From NCBI GenBank assembly GCA_964586775.1, contig CAZPJD010000141.1, positions 1 to 9,701 of the forward strand: 9,701 nucleotides of DNA. The letters are read 5' to 3'. Shown in pieces: positions 5,918-9,701 of the stretch. Position 1 is the first letter of the stretch. The number at the start of each line of letters is the position of its first letter. The notes under the pieces are model-generated. The model was not told the origin of the DNA. It saw only the letters and a list, made by a program, of their open reading frames with translations, and made no database searches. This DNA is from JADLEX01 sp964586775 (lineage in GTDB: Bacteria; Lernaellota; Lernaellaia; JACKCT01). Both the position numbers and the translations under genes were made by a program.

Positions 5918-7170
5918 CTCACGTACGAAACGGCTTGCAGGTAGAGGCTTTTGAACCCGGTGAGCGCGTCCACCGCCCGCCAAGACGTCCCGTCGAAAAC
6001 AGCGGCGGCGCTGCGAGGTCGATCGGTATTGACGCCGCCGACGGCGACGACCAGATCATCGCGAGGCGCATCGATGTCGCCGAAGTATCCGAGATCGACG
6101 GGGTCGACACCTGTCACGTCCAGCAACGGGATCCATCGGGCGCCGATATGGCGAAGAATGGATTTGCCGTGTCCCTCGGATACCGACGCGTACCACTGGC
6201 CGCCGGGCGATCGGGAGAACTCCGTCACGGGGTCCGTGATGGTTCCCTCGGAAATCCAGTCCGCTCCACTCCTGCGAAGGATTTCACAAGGGTAATTGTC
6301 GAAGTATGCGCATGTGACCACGAACAACTCATCATCGGCCGCCCCGATTTCCCAAATGGGATCGTAGAAATCCAAATCGGCGGAGATCACGCGAACCCGT
6401 TGACCTGTCAATCGCAAAAAGATGTAGATCGCGGATTGTGGATCCCACAACCAAGCCGCCGCCAAGAACACGTATGAACCCGGCCCGGAAGCTACCACAG
6501 TGAGCCACGCCGAGGTTGGGAAGTCCTCCCAAGGGCTCAGGGGATTCGGGATCGGAGTCCAGTCCGTGCCGTCAAACCGATAACCGATATATTGATTCGC
6601 CTCTCGGCACAGGGCGATACCGTCGTCGGGCGCGGAAACCGCCACGATGGACAGAACGTCGCAAACGGATTCCGACGGCAACCAGGGGGACCAGCCGTTT
6701 TCATCCCGTTGCATGAACAGCGCGCTTTCGATCCCGAGGCGGTAATAGCTGCCGACCGCGACGGCTCGCTCATCATCGATCGCGGCCACGTCATACAGAC
6801 GCGATACCGAGGGCGAGGGTTCCAAGGGGACATCCTCCTCACTCCAGACGCCATGATGATCCCGCCAGATTCTCGGCTTACCATCTTCTTCCCCAAGCAC
6901 CCAACCGATGGCATCGTGGGACGCAAACGTCCGATACATCGTCGGCATGTCCTTAGGTCCGCCACTCACCCCGTCATCCGCGTCGTCAAGGGTCGTTACG
7001 TCATCGCCGGTCGCGTCGTCGGCATCGTCGCCTTGATCATCGTCGTTCGACGCACCGGCGTCCGACGAAGACGAATCGCCGTCGCACGAGGCCGCCCATG
7101 GCATCGCCGCGAAAAGGCAGATGAGCATCGCGATGCGCAGCGCCCTTGGGCCAATTCCGAAAATTCTCAT
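5914..7170 (-). CDS. Lipoprotein with single predicted 7-bladed beta-propeller
   Basis: No named family is recognised. From ATG 7170 the product is 418 aa with signal MRIFGIGPRALRIAMLICLFAAMPWAAS-C29. An AAGG lies eight bases upstream of this ATG. An in-frame GTG at 7203 would give a GTGA overlap with the upstream stop and 11 more residues (429 aa), but it lacks a good ribosome binding site and pushes the signal peptide inward. The acidic linker (30-67) is shorter and less regular than in the other four genes. The body repeats a pattern of a hydrophobic strand with Asp/Gly turns, then F/R-x-D/H-G-x-W: examples are around 125-163 (DERAVAVG, DENGW), 170-208 (FDGTDW), 271-308 (SGADW), 317-349 (IGARW) and 360-400 (DDLVVAVGG, FDGTSW). 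I count about seven units of 35-40 residues, consistent with one beta-propeller. A binding or scaffold role is plausible; no catalytic residues are evident. Confidence 0.72.
   Translation of the reverse strand: MRIFGIGPRALRIAMLICLFAAMPWAASCDGDSSSSDAGASNDDDQGDDADDATGDDVTTLDDADDGVSGGPKDMPTMYRTFASHDAIGWVLGEEDGKPRIWRDHHGVWSEEDVPLEPSPSVSRLYDVAAIDDERAVAVGSYYRLGIESALFMQRDENGWSPWLPSESVCDVLSIVAVSAPDDGIALCREANQYIGYRFDGTDWTPIPNPLSPWEDFPTSAWLTVVASGPGSYVFLAAAWLWDPQSAIYIFLRLTGQRVRVISADLDFYDPIWEIGAADDELFVVTCAYFDNYPCEILRRSGADWISEGTITDPVTEFSRSPGGQWYASVSEGHGKSILRHIGARWIPLLDVTGVDPVDLGYFGDIDAPRDDLVVAVGGVNTDRPRSAAAVFDGTSWRAVDALTGFKSLYLQAVSYVR
6970..7083 (-). repeat. Irregular acidic linker, propeller gene B
   Basis: This segment encodes residues 30-67. 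Asp occurs mostly in pairs separated by A, T, G or V rather than in strict triads, and the linker start (SSSSDAG) departs from the SSDDD found in the other four genes. It is the most degenerate linker of the five. Confidence 0.7.
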
Positions 7171-7199
7171 TCTCAGCGCCTTTCGATCGCGGTTTCGTC

Positions 7200-9503
7200 T
7201 CACTCGATGGGAACCGACAGATCCAGCAACGCCTCGTCAAACGACGCCACAGAGCCCACCCTGTTGTCGGACATCAGGAACACGGTGGACCGCCAGAAAT
7301 TGAAGACTCCGGGCGACGAAACAGTCGCGGCATCGGACCAATCCCCCGTCGTTTTCACGCTGATCGTGAAGTCGCCGTTGCCGCCGTGGATGACGATCTT
7401 GCGGTCCCCGTCGATCGCCATCGCCAGATTCGACATCCCCACTCCGACGGTCTCGGTTTCGGTCCAAGCGCCGTCCCAGTAGCGCCTGTAGAGCGCAGCG
7501 GAGGGGTAGCTCAGAGTCGAGTCCGCGTAGATCATGTGCAGTCTCCCGCGATCGTCTACGGCGAGGACTGGAACGCGTCCGTACTCCTCACCGGCGATCG
7601 GCTCCCAGTTGACCCCGTCGGACTTCAGCACATTGATGCGGGCGAATACTCCATGTTCCTCATACTGATCTCCGCTGTCGAAAGCGACAAAGATCTCGCC
7701 GGTGATTTTGTTCACGACCGCATCCACAAAGAAATACATCTGGTAGCCCAGACCGTTGGTCGTCCATCCGTCATCGCCTTCCGCGGCCTCCCACAGACGA
7801 CCGTTCTTTCGATAGAAAACGTGGAACCCGTCGTTGAAATCAACGGCGGCCGGACGCTCCAGCCAGTGGATGTCTTCGTCGACCAATTCCAGCCGCCAAT
7901 CGTCAGCTTCGCGCCATAAGTGATAGAGATTGATGGCTGTCGGGTTATCCCCCGGTTCAACACCGACAAAAATGTGCGGCTCATGATTCTTGTCCAAAGC
8001 GATGGCGCACCTTCCAACTGTTTCAAATTCGCTGGAGTTGAGGTTCTCGATGACGGTCATGGACGTCGAATCGTCGTTGCCGATCGTCCCATAATGGATC
8101 CTCTTACCGATGCCGCTTTCCGTAGCGCAGAAATGAAAAGTGCCATCGGAAGACTGAACGCCGTGCGGGTCGACCAGAAAACCGTTTCCTGAGTCCAGCG
8201 GCTGGCTCCGCAAGTGCCGCATGTTTTCCGTCGGCGTCAGATAAACAAGGTGTTTGTCGCTTCCGAAGACCATGTGCGCGATGCCGTTTTTGGCGGTCAA
8301 GGAGGTTTGATTGGGAAATTCATCGACCAGGTACGCGATTCCGGTCAGGTCGCCATTGTCGTACCGGATGTAAGGGAAAAGGGAATACGGACAGAAGCCG
8401 ACGTGGACGACGTCGAATTCATCGACGGCGAGCATCGAGTTCGACCAACAGAGACCGAAATTGAACAGAACGTCGGTCCACACTCCACCGACTTTTTCCC
8501 AGTAGAGGATTTCGTCGCCGTTTGTCACCATACTCGGGTTGGATTCGGAATCGACGGCCAGGTCCGGGAAGAACGTGTCGAATCCATCGGACTCATTTTC
8601 CGGCGGGAATCCCTGCGCGGTTTCACTCCATACGTTGGTTCCGGGCCCCCACATCGTCCAATAGTCGACGGCGACGTGTTCGTACCCGTCCGGGCCGACG
8701 GCGATCGCTATGCTGTCCGCCGAGGAAAAAATGTCGGTGTCGACGATTCGATCGATCCACGAATCGGTGCGATTGCAGGTCGTGAGAACCGGACCGCTCC
8801 AGAGCGACTGAGCCATCGCCATGTGGGCGAACCCGTCCGCGTCGAGTGCCATGTCGAACACGATTCCATCCGTAGGGTCCAGTTCCTCAGGCCAAGGCAC
8901 CGTCTCAAACGCGAAGACGCCGGTTTCGTTCGTCCCGTATCGCAGGGCGCTCTCGCCCTCGTCGTAGAAAAGCAGATGGAGGAAGCCGGCTCCGTCCGCT
9001 TTCAGAATGGGATCGATTCCGTGCCGCGCGACGGCCTCGCGCGTCCACCCGCACTCCGACGTGCGCGGGTAGAGCATCAGATAGGAGCCCCGCGTCGCCG
9101 CGATGACGGGTTGGTCCTCGGCGTTGACCGCGATGGACAGACCGTCGCAGCCCACGCACGGCGGAATCAGTTCGCGGAACGTGACGCCGTCTTCTTCCCA
9201 TGGCCCAACCGGGTCGTAGACCTGCTCAACGCCTTCGCAGGGGTCGACAAACGTGTCGTCGTCCAAATCGTCGTCGTCAGTGGTGTCGTCGTCAGCGGTG
9301 TCGTCGTCAGCGGTGTCGTCGTCAACCGTGTCATCGTCCGACTGGTCGTCGTCGGCATCGTCGTCATCGACATCGTCATCCGGCGTTGCCGCGTCGTCGT
9401 CGGACGAGTCGTCGTCGTCGTCGCCGCAAGACAGGAGAATGAGCGAAAACAAAAAGGCCGCAACCAGCACGAAACCGTTTCGCCAATGGAGGGTCACTTC
9501 CAC
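7200..9503 (-). CDS. Large lipoprotein with about 14 propeller-like repeats
   Basis: This is the first gene of the operon: 767 aa, start GTG 9503 (a GTG two codons downstream at 9497 is the alternative; no strong Shine-Dalgarno for either, TGGGA being the nearest). The N-terminus has a hydrophobic stretch ending LILLS-C26, followed by the longest Asp linker of the set (28-83). The remainder carries a recurring hydrophobic strand, Asp/Gly turn, then a second strand often beginning with His. Examples are SIAVNAEDQPVIA (123), MALDADGFAHMAM (218), AIAVGPDGYEHVAV (266), LAVDDRGRLHMIY (647) and AMAIDGDRKIVIH (694). Similar units occur near 167, 313, 356, 400, 447, 499, 551, 594 and 739, about 14 in all at 41-52 residue spacing. 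That matches sialidase/NHL-like beta-propeller blades and would fit two seven-bladed propellers. Nine Cys residues after the linker suggest an extracytoplasmic, possibly disulfide-stabilised protein. The family is not recognised and the ligand is unknown. Confidence 0.8.
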   Translation of the reverse strand: MEVTLHWRNGFVLVAAFLFSLILLSCGDDDDDSSDDDAATPDDDVDDDDADDDQSDDDTVDDDTADDDTADDDTTDDDDLDDDTFVDPCEGVEQVYDPVGPWEEDGVTFRELIPPCVGCDGLSIAVNAEDQPVIAATRGSYLMLYPRTSECGWTREAVARHGIDPILKADGAGFLHLLFYDEGESALRYGTNETGVFAFETVPWPEELDPTDGIVFDMALDADGFAHMAMAQSLWSGPVLTTCNRTDSWIDRIVDTDIFSSADSIAIAVGPDGYEHVAVDYWTMWGPGTNVWSETAQGFPPENESDGFDTFFPDLAVDSESNPSMVTNGDEILYWEKVGGVWTDVLFNFGLCWSNSMLAVDEFDVVHVGFCPYSLFPYIRYDNGDLTGIAYLVDEFPNQTSLTAKNGIAHMVFGSDKHLVYLTPTENMRHLRSQPLDSGNGFLVDPHGVQSSDGTFHFCATESGIGKRIHYGTIGNDDSTSMTVIENLNSSEFETVGRCAIALDKNHEPHIFVGVEPGDNPTAINLYHLWREADDWRLELVDEDIHWLERPAAVDFNDGFHVFYRKNGRLWEAAEGDDGWTTNGLGYQMYFFVDAVVNKITGEIFVAFDSGDQYEEHGVFARINVLKSDGVNWEPIAGEEYGRVPVLAVDDRGRLHMIYADSTLSYPSAALYRRYWDGAWTETETVGVGMSNLAMAIDGDRKIVIHGGNGDFTISVKTTGDWSDAATVSSPGVFNFWRSTVFLMSDNRVGSVASFDEALLDLSVPIE
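9255..9422 (-). repeat. Asp-triad linker with 15-bp tandem units, first gene
   Basis: This is the longest linker (residues 28-83). At 9271-9330 four 15-bp units stand in tandem; 9286-9300 and 9301-9315 are identical, the first differs by one base and the fourth by three, and a degenerate fifth follows at 9331-9345. Each unit encodes DDDT plus one residue. Confidence 0.85.
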
Positions 9504-9701
9504 GATCCCAGGATTGAGGAAATTAAAAAAACCGACCGCGTTGCCGCTGATGTCACCGCACGTTCAATTTGCCATAATCGGATCTTGATATCAAGAAAAA
9601 AGATGAGGTTTTTCACGACGCGGTTACTCGTGCTCTCAAGCCCGCACAGCCCCCCCTGCGGCGAGATTGGGCCGAGCGGCCTGTCCCCGGCACGCCTCAG
9701 C
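9504..9701. other. Operon leader region
   Basis: These 198 bases lie upstream of the first lipoprotein gene. The part nearest the gene (about 9520-9610) is much more AT-rich than the rest of the window, as expected of a promoter region. No hexamer pair with proper spacing convinced me: TTGATA at 9594-9589 on the - strand is a possible -35, but the -10 position reads CAAATT. The right-hand 60 bases are GC-rich and show short stems (CCGCA/TGCGG at 9642-9661). An ATG at 9603 (+) opens a 33-codon frame running off the edge (MRFFTTRLLVLSS...), with no good ribosome binding site. I do not call it as a gene. Confidence 0.4.
9583..9596. promoter_or_regulatory. Perfect 14-bp palindrome upstream of the operon
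   Basis: TCTTGATATCAAGA is its own reverse complement and lies about 80 bases upstream of GTG 9503 in AT-rich DNA. It overlaps the only -35-like hexamer on the - strand. It could be an operator for a dimeric repressor or activator; chance occurrence is also possible. Confidence 0.3.

Noticed and set aside
5724..5954. Ser-rich + strand reading frames (SSSASSSV...) opposite the linkers
   Set aside because: They are the reverse complement of Asp codon runs; every linker gives such a frame.
7171..7203. GTG 7203 as start of propeller gene B (GTGA overlap)
   Set aside because: The extra 11 residues precede a complete signal peptide and lack a good ribosome binding site; ATG 7170 has AAGG at suitable distance. 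The GTG is still possible and is noted in the gene entry.
6592..7482. A 296-codon + strand open frame across the end of gene A and start of gene B
   Set aside because: No ribosome binding site or domain, Arg-rich composition, and it spans a gene boundary of the opposite strand.
9255..9422. Regularly repeated short units resembling a CRISPR array
   Set aside because: Units are 15 bp with no spacers, are in frame, and encode DDDT-type peptide repeats; no cas gene is present.
9642..9681. GC-rich stems (CCGCA/TGCGG and GGCC/GGCC) as a terminator of a gene beyond the right edge
   Set aside because: The stems are 4-5 bp with no following T-run and no visible gene to terminate.
9603..9701. A partial + strand gene starting at ATG 9603
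   Set aside because: Only 33 codons are visible, with no clear ribosome binding site; the sequence after the first dozen codons is Pro/Ser/Gly-rich and looks non-coding.

Overview
The window shows high-GC bacterial DNA with two blocks that face each other. A + strand gene fills the left 1.27 kb. Five - strand genes, packed end to start, fill 1381-9503. Every - strand gene begins with a lipoprotein signal peptide (hydrophobic stretch ending in Cys), followed by a long linker of Asp triplets (DDDx/DDDxx). A diderm bacterium is therefore likely. Asp-triad linkers after a lipobox are something I associate with uncultured deltaproteobacterial, myxobacterial or Lernaellota-like metagenome bins. That taxonomic hint is from memory and cannot be tested here.

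Layout. 2-1270 (+): the 3' part of a glycosyltransferase gene with a GT4-type C-terminal half fused to a complete GT2 domain; it is open at the left edge. 1271-1380: short convergent gap. 9503-1381 (-): five-gene lipoprotein operon, in transcription order: (A) 767-aa lipoprotein with about 14 propeller-like repeats; (B) 418-aa lipoprotein with about 7 propeller-like repeats; (C) and (D) paralogous right-handed beta-helix lipoproteins (494 and 456 aa) with DUF1565-like N-terminal regions and the same C-terminal end; (E) 560-aa lipoprotein with a clan GH-A, GH39-like glycoside hydrolase domain. 9504-9701: AT-richer leader upstream of the operon, with a perfect 14-bp palindrome and no convincing promoter.

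The five genes look translationally coupled: a 29-nt gap (or GTGA overlap) at A/B, ATGA at B/C, TAATG at C/D and TGATG at D/E. At C/D and D/E the last sense codons of the upstream gene (E-W-R-P) also form the Shine-Dalgarno sequence of the next gene.

Taken together, the operon appears to encode a set of lipid-anchored, beta-rich proteins displayed on long acidic stalks: two propeller proteins, two beta-helix proteins and one predicted glycosidase. A role in binding or processing an extracellular polysaccharide is a reasonable inference, but only gene E has visible catalytic residues. The operon also shows signs of internal duplication and mosaic assembly (an 80-bp repeat across two gene junctions, shared lipobox DNA, 15-bp linker repeats). 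These are the least ordinary things in the window.
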